Assembly: GCF_015207655.1 (NCBI RefSeq)
Contig: NZ_JADEWN010000046.1
Coordinates: 1-49,317 of the forward strand
DNA length: 49,317 nt
Direction of reading: 5' to 3'
Source: Gloeocapsopsis crepidinum LEGE 06123
GTDB lineage: Bacteria; Cyanobacteriota; Cyanobacteriia; Cyanobacteriales; Chroococcidiopsidaceae
Part shown: positions 35,606 through 44,593 of the stretch, piece after piece
Layout of the letters: every line of letters starts with the position of its first letter
Position numbering within the stretch: the first letter of the stretch is position 1
The notes under the pieces: model-generated
The model's database searches: none
The model's input: only the letters and a program-made list of their open reading frames with translations
What the model was told of the DNA's origin: nothing
Program-made: the position numbers and the translations under genes

Positions 35606-35645
35606 ACTCACTGGGTATGTTGGTTTCCTCCAGTGAGTTTTTTAT
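35606..35645 (+). terminator. Rho-independent terminator
   Basis: ACTCACTGG (35606-35614) and CCAGTGAGT (35630-35638) are exact 9-bp arms around a 15-nt loop, followed by TTTTTT. It lies 130 bp past the preceding gene, so it either ends a long 3' UTR or belongs to a short untranslated RNA in the 35477-35645 interval. Confidence 0.75.
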
Positions 35646-35775
35646 TACAGTTTGAACCTATTGTACTGTCTACTGACTCTACGAGCAAAGGGCAATTCTT
35701 GACAAAGACAATGCGATCGGAACAGGACATTATGGCACGATGGATACTGCCCTTATAGCTTAGGAATACTTAAGA

Positions 35776-36798
35776 ATGACTAGTTTACCTGTATCGAGTA
35801 GGTTGCAATTTACTTCTGATCTAAATATTTGCCGTATTTTGAATGGAATGTGGCAAGTTTCTGGTGCGCATGGGCGTATTACGCCAAAAGTGGCTATCCA
35901 GAACATGTTTGATTACAAAGATGCAGGCTTCACAACATGGGATTTAGCCGATCATTATGGTCCTGCAGAAGATTTTATTGGCGAATTTCGGCGACAACTA
36001 TTAGCTCAGTACGGACAAGCTGCCTTATCTGAAATACAAGCCTTTACTAAGTGGGTACCAAGACCTGGCAAAATGACGAAAAAAATAGTTGCAGATAACA
36101 TCGACATTTCTCGCCGCCGGATGGATACAGAAACTCTCGATCTACTTCAATTTCATTGGTGGGAATATCGCGACTCGAACTATTTAGAAGCATTGAGATA
36201 CATGACAGAGCTTAAAGAAGAGGGCAAAATTAAGCATTTAGGTCTAACTAACTTTGATACAGAGCACCTAAACATTATTCTGCAAAACGGTATCAATATT
36301 AAGTCTAATCAAGTGCAATACTCTTTGGTTGATCGTCGTCCTCAAGTGCACATGAGTTCGTTTTGCCAGCAGCATAACCTACAGCTATTCGCTTATGGTT
36401 CTTTGTGTGGTGGGTTTTTAACTGAGAAATACTTAGGCAAGCCAGAACCACGAGGAAGTGAACTTAATACTGTTAGTTTGCGGAAGTACAAGAACATGAT
36501 AGATGCTTGGGGTGGATGGCAATTATTACAGGAGTTGCTAAAAGCGTTGAAATTAATTGCAGAGAAACATCGTGTCAGTATTGCGAATATTGCAGTTCGC
36601 TATGTTTTAGAACAACCAGCCGTAGCTGGTGTAATTATTGGTACGCGGCTTAGTATTTCCCAACACATTGAAGATAATGCTGCAATTTTTAACTTTGGGT
36701 TAGATACAGCAGATTATCAACAAATCAACACAATTTTGAATCAGTCACGAAATCTGTATCAACTTATCGGTGATTGTGGCGATGAATACCGCCGTTGA
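35776..36798 (+). CDS. Aldo/keto reductase
   Basis: A TIM-barrel NADPH-dependent reductase of 340 residues. The catalytic tetrad can be placed: Asp and Tyr in WDLADHYGPAE, Lys in AFTKWVPR and His in LQFHWWEY. The cofactor-binding end contains GVIIGTRLS. It is most like bacterial and plant aldo/keto reductases that act on small aldehydes and ketones; no specific substrate is indicated. The ATG start is the only suitable one. It is flanked by terminators and long spacers, so it is probably transcribed alone. Confidence 0.9.
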   Translation: MTSLPVSSRLQFTSDLNICRILNGMWQVSGAHGRITPKVAIQNMFDYKDAGFTTWDLADHYGPAEDFIGEFRRQLLAQYGQAALSEIQAFTKWVPRPGKMTKKIVADNIDISRRRMDTETLDLLQFHWWEYRDSNYLEALRYMTELKEEGKIKHLGLTNFDTEHLNIILQNGINIKSNQVQYSLVDRRPQVHMSSFCQQHNLQLFAYGSLCGGFLTEKYLGKPEPRGSELNTVSLRKYKNMIDAWGGWQLLQELLKALKLIAEKHRVSIANIAVRYVLEQPAVAGVIIGTRLSISQHIEDNAAIFNFGLDTADYQQINTILNQSRNLYQLIGDCGDEYRR

Positions 36799-36994
36799 AG
36801 GATTACATAATTATAACGGAACACAATTTTACCGCATTCAAACTAAGTTTTATCTAACATAAGATAGATATTTGTGGAAAAACAGAACAAAAGTCTGAAA
36901 TAATCAGTTATATTTGACGACAAAATTTAACATTCAAGGCAAGGCTAAGTCATAGGCTTGTCTAGTCAGGTGTTTACTAAGGAGAAGTGCGGTT

Positions 36995-37897
36995 ATGATG
37001 TGGTTTCACCATCAGCCCTCAAAGAAAACTCAACTTACCTGTGACAACTGGACAAAGTATCGCAAGATCGCTGCGAATGTAAGTAAGACAACATTATTAA
37101 CTGTGTTATTGGGACTAGGATGCGATTTTTTAGTAACTCGTGCAGCAATAGCACAGAATGCACCACAATCTGATCAAGCTCAAGCCAGACCAGCTCGCAT
37201 GAATCTTGCTGTAAACAGACAACCACAGGAAACCTACGAAAGTTTAATGAATCGAGCAGAAACAGTTGCTATAACTGCGGTAAAACAGCGTTTTAGCCAA
37301 GACAAACATGCACCAGCAGTTTCTGTAATGATTGTGGCCCACAGTTATGGGGCGATCGCTCCAGTTTTATCTTTGGAAGTTAGCCGTAATCAATGGCAGT
37401 ACAGTAAAGCTGAAACCAAAGATCAAATGAAGTACTTCTCAACAGCAAAGATGCTATTGGGATTTGATGGTACTGCTAGTAGTAACTCGGATCAGCCGCA
37501 AACTTCTCAAGCAACTCCTGAGATCACACCAGAGATGGAGCAAATTGATCGATTTATTCGAGAATCTGATGCCAAATCAGAGAGCGCACCAGAGGAAATA
37601 CCTGATGGTGAAACACCAGAAGCACCAGCAGTCGTACCTGTAGAGACACCTACTCCTGAGTTACCTACAATCATACCTGGTGAAACTTCTGTTCCTGAAA
37701 ATAGTACATTGCCTAGTGATAGTATTGTTCCTAGTCCAGCAGTATCTACAACAGTACCTGAAAACGGCTCCATGTCTCCCAGTCCTACACTGCAACAAAA
37801 CAGTATAAATTCAATTCCTGTTCCAACAGATGGAGCCTTGCCAGAAAATACTATTCCTAATATTAGTGATGTAGTTCCAGAAGATAATCAAGACTAA
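36995..37897 (+). CDS. Secreted or anchored protein with a Pro/Thr/Glu-rich C-terminal half
   Basis: A 300-residue protein of unknown function. A basic N-terminus and hydrophobic segment (TTLLTVLLGLGCDFLV) end in AIAQN, a plausible signal peptidase site near residue 53. Residues 75-155 form a compact region (ESLMNRAETVAITAVKQRF and VSVMIVAHSYGAIAPVLSLE) that may be the only folded domain. From about 165 the chain is low-complexity, with repeated short PE(N/T)-, P-E-T- and VPS-type units to the end. The start has two ATGs in tandem after AAGGAGAAG. I recognise no family; cell-surface placement is inferred. Confidence 0.7.
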   Translation: MMWFHHQPSKKTQLTCDNWTKYRKIAANVSKTTLLTVLLGLGCDFLVTRAAIAQNAPQSDQAQARPARMNLAVNRQPQETYESLMNRAETVAITAVKQRFSQDKHAPAVSVMIVAHSYGAIAPVLSLEVSRNQWQYSKAETKDQMKYFSTAKMLLGFDGTASSNSDQPQTSQATPEITPEMEQIDRFIRESDAKSESAPEEIPDGETPEAPAVVPVETPTPELPTIIPGETSVPENSTLPSDSIVPSPAVSTTVPENGSMSPSPTLQQNSINSIPVPTDGALPENTIPNISDVVPEDNQD

Positions 37898-38077
37898 TAT
37901 TTTGGATAGAACCCCTTTTACCTCTTAAACGTGAAGGGAACGAAGCAAGTATACGAGTAAGCAATAGTCGAATTGTGTTAATGACAGGTTACACATCAGG
38001 GTTGCACGCTCACTATGGTGAATTGGTAGTGATGCTCTAGAATAGAAAGGTTGTCAATAATTGCAGTGTAGCTTGTT

Positions 38078-38254
38078 ATGGCGGTTCCTAAGAAGAAAAC
38101 ATCTAAATCAAAGCGCGACCAAAGAAGAGCCACTTGGAGACGTAAAGCAGCGGCGGAAGCGCAAAAAGCCCTTTCCTTGGGTAAATCAATTTTGACTGGG
38201 CGCTCTACTTTTGTCTATCCGTCTAAGGAAGAAGAAGCTGAAGAAGAGGAATAA
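38078..38254 (+). CDS. rpmF: 50S ribosomal protein L32
   Basis: A 58-residue ribosomal protein. The sequence starts [20 protein letters not shown], the diagnostic bL32 N-terminus, and ends with an acidic Glu-rich tail as in cyanobacterial and plastid L32. The C-terminal zinc-binding cysteines of some bacterial L32 proteins are absent, so this is a zinc-independent form. It sits alone between a secreted-protein gene and the sulfite-oxidase-like gene; no plsX or fab genes are adjacent. Confidence 0.95.
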   Translation: MAVPKKKTSKSKRDQRRATWRRKAAAEAQKALSLGKSILTGRSTFVYPSKEEEAEEEE

Positions 38255-38381
38255 ATATCTGTGGGGTGACAAGCTTAAGACAAGACAAGCTCTAGTTTGA
38301 GGTTTTCCCTAGCAATCTCAAAGAGTTTGATCTCAAAATGGAGTTAGATATATCCCATAGCAAAGTAATCTACCCAAGCAA

Positions 38382-38987
38382 ATGCTAGGAAAATTTTTTC
38401 AAAAACCAGGAGGCGAACAAAGCGATCGCGTTCCTCCTGGTCAGTATTTAACTAAAGGGTTTCCAGTACTTACCTACGGTCAAACTCCAAAAATCGATGT
38501 AGAAGAATGGCAGTTTCGAGTGTGGGGTTTGGCAAAGCCAGCAACATTCACTTTATCAGATTTTATAGCATTGCCCCAAAATGAATTCACTGCGGACTTT
38601 CACTGTGTTACACGCTGGTCTAAGCTTGATGTGAAATGGACTGGGGTAAAAGTAACAGATTTCATGAAATTGATAGAAGTAGATCCTAAAGCTATTCATG
38701 TCATGGAACACTGTTATGGGGGTTATACGACAAATATTCCCTTAGAAGACTTTGTTCGCGAAGAAAATTTTTTCGCTCACACTCTGTTTGGCGAACCGCT
38801 ACCGGCTGAACACGGTGGTCCGTTGCGACTTGTTGTTCCTCATCTATATGCTTGGAAAAGCGCAAAGTGGATTAATGGTTTAGAATTTCTCGATCGTGAA
38901 GAGTCGGGCTTTTGGGAAAGAAATGGTTATCATCGACGCGGTGAACCCTGGGCAGAAGAACGCTATAGCAGCAGTTTTTTTGGATAA
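38382..38987 (+). CDS. Sulfite oxidase-like molybdopterin oxidoreductase
   Basis: A 201-residue single-domain protein of the sulfite oxidase/YedY molybdopterin fold. The molybdenum-coordinating cysteine is in ADFHCVTRWSKLDVKWTG, followed by YGGYTTNIPLED and GGPLRLVVPHLYAWKSAKW, typical of cofactor binding. There is no heme domain, no dimerisation domain and no visible Tat signal, so it is a cytoplasmic minimal form. Family members of this short type are poorly characterised; the substrate may not be sulfite. The ATG start is well placed, 127 bp after rpmF. Confidence 0.88.
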   Translation: MLGKFFQKPGGEQSDRVPPGQYLTKGFPVLTYGQTPKIDVEEWQFRVWGLAKPATFTLSDFIALPQNEFTADFHCVTRWSKLDVKWTGVKVTDFMKLIEVDPKAIHVMEHCYGGYTTNIPLEDFVREENFFAHTLFGEPLPAEHGGPLRLVVPHLYAWKSAKWINGLEFLDREESGFWERNGYHRRGEPWAEERYSSSFFG

Positions 38988-39061
38988 TTAATCTTGTAAA
39001 CCGAGCGATCGCTTTTGTTTTATAAATCAAGCAGAGCGATCGCGTCTCATATTAGCGCAGC

Positions 39062-40438
39062 CTAGCCAATTAATCGTTTGATAAGGTCTAATTTACCTGC
39101 ATAAGGTGCGTATCGCCACTTTAAATCGAAAAGAAAAGGTTTTTTTAAGACACTTTTCTGATGTGAAAATGTATCAAAACTAGCCTTCCCATGATACTTA
39201 CCAACTCCACTATCACCAACTCCACCGAAAGGCAAGGAGGAAACTGCAACCTGCATAACTGTATCGTTAATACACACTCCACCAGAGGAAGTTTCTTGTA
39301 AAACTCGTTGTTGAATCTTCCTGTCGCGAGAGAATAGATATAGTGCCAAAGGTTTAGGTTTCTCGTTGATGATTGCGATCGCTTCACTTAAATCGTTATA
39401 TTCTATGATGGGCAAAATTGGACCAAAGATCTCTTCTTGCATAACTGGCGCTTCTAGTGAAACGTTATCCAAAATTGTTGGTGCAAGGTAACGAGTACTT
39501 TGATTAATTTGTCCTCCAGTTACAATCTCTCCATCTTGCAATAACTTTGATAAACGAGTAAATTGTTTTTGATTTATAATCCTGGCATAATCAGAACTTT
39601 GTTCAGGATTTTCTCCATAAAAGCTTCGAATAACTTCTTGTAAGCTTTTTAATACTTGTGACTTTACTTTGCTATTAACTAAAAGATAGTCAGGTGCAAT
39701 ACATGTTTGCCCAGCATTAATGAATTTACCCCAAGCAACTCTATTTACTGTGTGCTCAATATTGATATCAGTATCTATAATACAAGGACTTTTACCTCCT
39801 AATTCTAAAGTTACAGGTGTTAAATGTTTTGCGGCTGCTGCCATCACAACTTTACCAACTGCTGTGCCTCCAGTAAAAAAGATATGATCGAACTTCTCAG
39901 CAAGTAGCTGTTTGCTGACATCAATACCTCCTTCTATGACTGCAATATAAGCAGGGTCAAAATATTTTTGAATAATTTGCGAAACGACTTTTGAAGTGTT
40001 TGGTGCAATTTCTGAAGGTTTGAGGATACAACAGTTTCCAGCAGCGATCGCGCCAATCAAAGGAGCAATTAATAACTGAAATGGATAGTTCCACGGACCA
40101 ATAATTAAGACAACTCCTAACGGTTCGGGACGAATGTATCCACTACCAGGAAGCTGCTCTAATGAAAGTTTAACTTTTTGAGGTCGTACCCACGATCTAA
40201 TATGCCTGAGTGCGTAATCAACTTCTCTAACAATACTAATTTCTGTAGCATATGTTTCTAATTCTGGTTTATGCAAGTCTTTGTGAAGAGCATCTACAAT
40301 ACTTGCCGTATTTTCTTGAATTGCTCTTTTTAGAGTGTTTAATTGCTCAATCCGAAATGCAATTTCTTTTGTATGACTAGAATGAAAATATGTACGTTGT
40401 TTCCGAATGATATCATTGATAGTCAGCTCAGCTAGCAT
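39062..40438 (-). CDS. Aldehyde dehydrogenase, class 3-like
   Basis: An NAD(P)-dependent aldehyde dehydrogenase of 458 residues. The general-base glutamate is in VTLELGGKSPC near residue 212 and the nucleophilic cysteine in NAGQTCIAPDY near residue 246. The cofactor region has FFTGGTAVGKVV and the C-terminal segment SSLPFGGVGDSG is typical of the fatty-aldehyde (ALDH3) branch. Cyanobacteria carry a single gene of this type that oxidises long-chain or apocarotenoid aldehydes; this role is inferred from subfamily. A hydrophobic C-terminal membrane anchor is not evident. The ATG start at 40438 is clear. Confidence 0.92.
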   Translation of the reverse strand: MLAELTINDIIRKQRTYFHSSHTKEIAFRIEQLNTLKRAIQENTASIVDALHKDLHKPELETYATEISIVREVDYALRHIRSWVRPQKVKLSLEQLPGSGYIRPEPLGVVLIIGPWNYPFQLLIAPLIGAIAAGNCCILKPSEIAPNTSKVVSQIIQKYFDPAYIAVIEGGIDVSKQLLAEKFDHIFFTGGTAVGKVVMAAAAKHLTPVTLELGGKSPCIIDTDINIEHTVNRVAWGKFINAGQTCIAPDYLLVNSKVKSQVLKSLQEVIRSFYGENPEQSSDYARIINQKQFTRLSKLLQDGEIVTGGQINQSTRYLAPTILDNVSLEAPVMQEEIFGPILPIIEYNDLSEAIAIINEKPKPLALYLFSRDRKIQQRVLQETSSGGVCINDTVMQVAVSSLPFGGVGDSGVGKYHGKASFDTFSHQKSVLKKPFLFDLKWRYAPYAGKLDLIKRLIG

Positions 40439-40607
40439 TCTTAATTCCCAGGACTAGATTGACTCTTAACTTTATAAATTTTTGATGATAGTCTAAGAAT
40501 TCATTTTGGAAACTATCTTGCCAATTTTACATCATTCTAAATGTAGAAACACTAATATTCTTAAGCTAAAAATAAGATATTTTTGCGAGTCAAGGTACTT
40601 AACAGAT

Positions 40608-41285
40608 CTATAAAGCTCTTGGTTTAATACCTTTTTGGATTGCTAAAACAGCAGCTTGGGTGCGATCTCGTACGCCTAATTTTTGAATAATTGTATGAAC
40701 GTGTACTCGTACTGTACCAGTGCTGATATAAAGTGCTGCAGCAATTTCTTGGTTTGATTTACCAGCAGCAATAAGAGCAAGAATTTCTTGTTCGCGTCGA
40801 GTCAAAGGTAGATTTAGTTCTTCTCTATTTTTGGTAACATCTGTAGTGACTGCGCTGTCAAATTTAGCACGGATCTCACTTGTTGCAGCCCGATCCCACC
40901 ACGATGCACCTGCGGCTACTGAACGCAGTGCTAAAATCAAATTTTCTGCGGCGATTCCCTTTAAACAGTATCCCTGCGCCCCCACTGCAATCAACCGCTT
41001 GATCAAAGACTCGTGGGAATGCGAAGTTAGCACTAAGATGGGCAAATCAGGATTTAGCTGCTTGATTTGACGACAAGCTTCTGTTCCTCCGATTCCTGGT
41101 AATCCGATATCTAATAGCACAACATCAAGTGGAGAATGCTTGACTATCTCTATCGCCGTCTCGCCATCTTCAGCCTCAGCGACAATTTCTATGTCTGATT
41201 CTTGTTGCAACTTGACTTGCAAACCAAGGCGAAAGAGTTCATCATCTTCAACAAGTAGAATCCGCAATGTCTTTGCAGGTAACAT
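40608..41285 (-). CDS. NarL-type response regulator
   Basis: A two-component response regulator of about 225 residues. The receiver domain begins RILLVEDDELFRLGL, the phosphoacceptor aspartate is in DVVLLDIGLPGIGG, and the LuxR-type HTH (LTRREQEILALIAAGKSNQEIA) lies at the C-terminus. The ATG at 41285 starts 1 bp after the stop codon of the histidine kinase and has GAGAAGG upstream; a longer frame would overlap the kinase by 62 bp. Tight coupling makes the kinase its partner. It is not KdpE-like (OmpR type), although the kdp operon is next door. Confidence 0.92.
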   Translation of the reverse strand: MLPAKTLRILLVEDDELFRLGLQVKLQQESDIEIVAEAEDGETAIEIVKHSPLDVVLLDIGLPGIGGTEACRQIKQLNPDLPILVLTSHSHESLIKRLIAVGAQGYCLKGIAAENLILALRSVAAGASWWDRAATSEIRAKFDSAVTTDVTKNREELNLPLTRREQEILALIAAGKSNQEIAAALYISTGTVRVHVHTIIQKLGVRDRTQAAVLAIQKGIKPRAL

Positions 41286-41286
41286 A

Positions 41287-42423
41287 TCACGCCTTCTCAA
41301 GCGGTTGAAATGGTAAGGTTGGTAATCGAAATGCAAAGAGTCCGCCACTAGATGTTTGCATAGGATTTCCTACACTCCGATTCTCTGCCCAAATTGTACC
41401 GCCATGCGCCGCAATAATCTGGCGAGTCAAGTAGAGTCCTAATCCAGAACCTTTAACTTGGCGATCGCCATGTCCTTGGTAAAATCTTTTAAATAAGTGT
41501 GGTAGTTCTTCCGGTGTAATTCCTAAGCCATTATCTAACACTTTAACAATGTGGTAGTCAGATTGCGACTGCAATATAACTTCAACCTTACCACCACGTA
41601 GCGAATGATGAATTCCATTGGTAATCAGATTGGCAAAGACTCTTTGGAGTTGCAGCGGATCGCCATTAACCCACAGCGATCGCCGAAATTCTGATTCTCC
41701 AAAGCTTAAATTAATACAAACTTGGCGTGATAAGGCTAAATCTGTGAGTGTTGCGATCGTTTCTTCAGCGATAGTGACGAGATCTACTGGTACTAGTTGT
41801 AGTTTTAATCCTTCAATATCATTACGATACACATCTAACAACGTTTCCACAAGCTGTAATGTAGACAAATGACTGCGAATCATTGTTGCTAACACCTTTT
41901 GATGCGTTGGTGTGACTGTACCAAATTTTCCTTGTTCAAACGCTTTAAGCGTTTCGATTGCACCTAACATCGGCGTTTTCAGATCGTGAGTTAAGGTAGA
42001 AGCAAAATCTTCTCTCACTTGAATCAACTGTGCTTGTGCTTGCAGTTTTGCTTGTTGTTGGGCGATTGCTTGCTGATAACAACGATTGCGATCGCTCAAA
42101 ATTCCCGTTACGATTAATGCCATTGCTGCAATGCAGCGACTTGCCACGATAGAAGGCTCGATTGTCTCTTCTACCGGAAACCACAAGTTTAAGATTGTTA
42201 AAAATACTGATAGCAAAGTTGCATAAACTGTTGCTGCTCTACCTAGATGCGAAGTAGTTAATAAAATTGGTCCCGTGTAGAGATAACCAAACACATATTC
42301 TACAGGTGTCGTAAACTCTAATATCAAGACCACTAAAAATAGACAAACAATCAACCCCAGCGATCTTGTGCGTAAATTTCTGTCAAAAGAGTTTATCTGG
42401 TGCTGTAGCGATCGCAACAACAT
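41287..42423 (-). CDS. Membrane histidine kinase
   Basis: A 378-residue sensor kinase. Residues 20-105 hold three or four membrane helices with the segment FGYLYTGPILL, and there is no large periplasmic domain. The HisKA phosphoacceptor is in FASTLTHDLKTPM near residue 147. The ATPase has an N box with NLITNGIHHS, G1 VLDNGLGIT, F box LFKRFYQG and G2 GSGLGLYLTRQI, all intact. It ends 1 bp before the response regulator start. The gene pair diverges from kdpA with a 440-bp spacer. Whether it senses K+ or another membrane stress is unknown. Confidence 0.9.
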   Translation of the reverse strand: MLLRSLQHQINSFDRNLRTRSLGLIVCLFLVVLILEFTTPVEYVFGYLYTGPILLTTSHLGRAATVYATLLSVFLTILNLWFPVEETIEPSIVASRCIAAMALIVTGILSDRNRCYQQAIAQQQAKLQAQAQLIQVREDFASTLTHDLKTPMLGAIETLKAFEQGKFGTVTPTHQKVLATMIRSHLSTLQLVETLLDVYRNDIEGLKLQLVPVDLVTIAEETIATLTDLALSRQVCINLSFGESEFRRSLWVNGDPLQLQRVFANLITNGIHHSLRGGKVEVILQSQSDYHIVKVLDNGLGITPEELPHLFKRFYQGHGDRQVKGSGLGLYLTRQIIAAHGGTIWAENRSVGNPMQTSSGGLFAFRLPTLPFQPLEKA

Positions 42424-42863
42424 TCTGTTTTTAGCATACCCTACTTTAAATTTTAAGATAAATCATTATAGATGACTAAAACCTGCTCACCTTTTAACTA
42501 AAGTCCTGCGTTCTCGTAGCTTTTAGGCAAATAATATATCCCTAGATATAGTCGCTTCATCAACTGACTAGTAATTTTATACTACTGTGTATATATCAAA
42601 TAGCGTTTCAACTATAGCTATTTTTAGCAAATATTTTATATCTTTAATTAGTTGTCAGTTTCAGATAATATTCAGATAATTTTTATGAAAGGCAAAAGCA
42701 CTTATTACTCAAGGCATTATAAATAGCTTTGCTTCAGCCTTGATTTTTAAGTTACTCTCAAAAAATAACTGCTGGTGTGACATAAGTTTGAATTGAACTA
42801 TTTTGACAGTAAACCTTTGAAAGAAAAACATCTTTTGCGTACATTAATAACATTTAATAATAT
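42424..42863. other. Divergent regulatory region of kdp and the two-component genes
   Basis: An AT-rich spacer of 440 bases between the kinase gene and kdpA. It has several short dyads and TATA-like runs around 42570-42650 and a candidate kdpA promoter at 42817-42845. No ORF or RNA gene is seen. The kdpA ATG lacks a Shine-Dalgarno sequence. Confidence 0.4.
42817..42845 (+). promoter_or_regulatory. Candidate kdpA promoter
   Basis: TTGAAA (42817-42822) and TACATT (42840-42845) are separated by 17 bases, 18 bp before the kdpA ATG. The implied leader would be only about 10-12 nt, without a ribosome binding site. This is a pattern match only. Confidence 0.3.
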
Positions 42864-44549
42864 ATGCTACAAGGATTTTTTCAAATTGCCTTAACATTAA
42901 TAATTCTAGCAGTCATCGCGCCAGTCTTTGGTAAGTACATGGCACGAGTGTTTCTTAAGAAAAGCACGCTATTTAATCGAGCTATCAATCCTATAGAGCG
43001 ATTTATTTTTGCGGTTGCTGGAGTACGGTATAAAGACAATATGACTGGTAGGCAATACATCCAAGCCATATTAATCAGTAATTTAGTTATGGGTGTTTTT
43101 GTCTTTTCACTACTCATGCTACAAGGTCTTCTTCCTTTAAATCCTACTATTCTAAATGCACCTAGTTGGGACTTAGCATTGCATACTGCTATTTCTTTTG
43201 TTACTAACACAAACCAGCAACATTATTCTGGTGAGACTACATACAGCTATGCTAGTCAAATGCTAGCACTATGTTTTTTAATGTTTACTTCTGCTGCCAC
43301 TGGTTTAGCTGTAGGTATTGCATTCATTCGAGGTTTGACTGGTAGATTACTAGGTAATTTTTACGTTGACTTAACCTTATCTATTACTCGAATTTTATTG
43401 CCAATATCGTTTTGCGGAGCTTTACTATTATTATTAGCTGGTGTACCAGAAACTTTAGCTTCTCCAGCAATAGTAACAACGCTAGAAGGTACAACACAGA
43501 CAATTGCAAGAGGTCCCGTTGCACATTTTGAAATTATTAAGCAGTTAGGAGAAAATGGTGGTGGTTTTTTTGGTATTAACTCTGCGCACCCGTTTGAAAA
43601 TCCTAATACTTTTACTAATTTGCTAGCAACTATTACTATGTTATCTATTCCTATGTCATTGATTTTTACCTACGGGATATTTGCTAACAATACCAAACAA
43701 GCTTGGTTACTATTTTGGATGGTATTTAGTATATTTATAGTTTTAGTAGGTATAACTGCAGTTGCTGAATATCAAGGTAATCTCTTCGTCAACAATACAA
43801 TTTTTGGTGGAGAGCAGCCAAATTTAGAAGGCAAAGAAGTACGTTTTGGTTGGGCACAAACAGCATTATGGGCAGTTAGTACAACAGCAACAATGTGCGG
43901 TGCAGTGAATGGAATGCATGATTCTTTAATGCCTACAGGTGGATTTTCAACCTTATTTAATATGTTTTTACAAATTATATGGGGTGGTCAAGGAACAGGT
44001 ACAGCTTATTTATTTATTTATTCAATTCTGACAGTATTTATCACAGGCTTAATGGTAGGACGTACTCCAGAATTTTTAGGTCGTAAAATTGAGAAAAAAG
44101 AAATTGTCTTAGCAAGTCTTGTACTACTCGTTCACCCGATTTTTGTTTTAATTCCGAGTGCGATCGCCTTATCTTTTCCTGACACATTAGCTGGTATTAG
44201 TAACCCAGGCTTTCATGGATTATCGCAAGTTGTTTACGAATACACGTCTGCAAGTGCAAACAATGGTTCTGGTTTTGAAGGATTAGGAGATGCCACACTT
44301 TGGTGGAATCTGAGTACCAGTATTAGCCTTTTAGGAGGACGCTACATTCCCATCATTGCTTTACTGCTTTTAGCTGACAGTATGGCGCATAAACAACCTG
44401 TACCTGAAACCGCTGGAACTCTGCGTACCGATACTTTATTATTCACCAGCGTGACAGCAGGAGTCATCTTAATCTTAGGAGTGCTGACATTTTTCCCTGT
44501 TCTAGCATTAGGACCGATCGCCGAAGGCTTTCAACTACTGAGGAATTAA
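42864..44549 (+). CDS. kdpA: Potassium-transporting ATPase, potassium-binding subunit KdpA
   Basis: The channel-like subunit of the KdpFABC high-affinity K+ pump in the plasma membrane. All four selectivity-filter loops of the K+-channel-like fold are visible: [11 protein letters not shown] (114 onward), [29 protein letters not shown] and [14 protein letters not shown]. About ten membrane helices fit the 561-residue length. The ATG start has the usual N-terminus ([17 protein letters not shown]). It is first in an operon kdpA-kdpB-kdpF/G-kdpC-kdpD, separated from kdpB by 44 bp containing a heptanucleotide repeat. Confidence 0.97.
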   Translation: MLQGFFQIALTLIILAVIAPVFGKYMARVFLKKSTLFNRAINPIERFIFAVAGVRYKDNMTGRQYIQAILISNLVMGVFVFSLLMLQGLLPLNPTILNAPSWDLALHTAISFVTNTNQQHYSGETTYSYASQMLALCFLMFTSAATGLAVGIAFIRGLTGRLLGNFYVDLTLSITRILLPISFCGALLLLLAGVPETLASPAIVTTLEGTTQTIARGPVAHFEIIKQLGENGGGFFGINSAHPFENPNTFTNLLATITMLSIPMSLIFTYGIFANNTKQAWLLFWMVFSIFIVLVGITAVAEYQGNLFVNNTIFGGEQPNLEGKEVRFGWAQTALWAVSTTATMCGAVNGMHDSLMPTGGFSTLFNMFLQIIWGGQGTGTAYLFIYSILTVFITGLMVGRTPEFLGRKIEKKEIVLASLVLLVHPIFVLIPSAIALSFPDTLAGISNPGFHGLSQVVYEYTSASANNGSGFEGLGDATLWWNLSTSISLLGGRYIPIIALLLLADSMAHKQPVPETAGTLRTDTLLFTSVTAGVILILGVLTFFPVLALGPIAEGFQLLRN

Positions 44550-44551
44550 TA

Positions 44552-44579
44552 ATTACCCATTACCTATTACCTATTACCT
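44552..44579. repeat. Heptanucleotide short tandem repeat (ATTACCY x 4)
   Basis: Four consecutive 7-base units, one ATTACCC then three ATTACCT, fill most of the kdpA-kdpB spacer. Heptamer tandem repeats of this kind (STRR) are known in cyanobacterial genomes. Confidence 0.8.
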
Positions 44580-44593
44580 TCCATCTCCTCATC

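Noticed and set aside
42864-44549. kdpA as part of a horizontally acquired island
   Set aside because: Codon use and HIP1 content resemble the neighbours, the gene order matches known cyanobacterial kdp operons, and there are no mobile-element signs.
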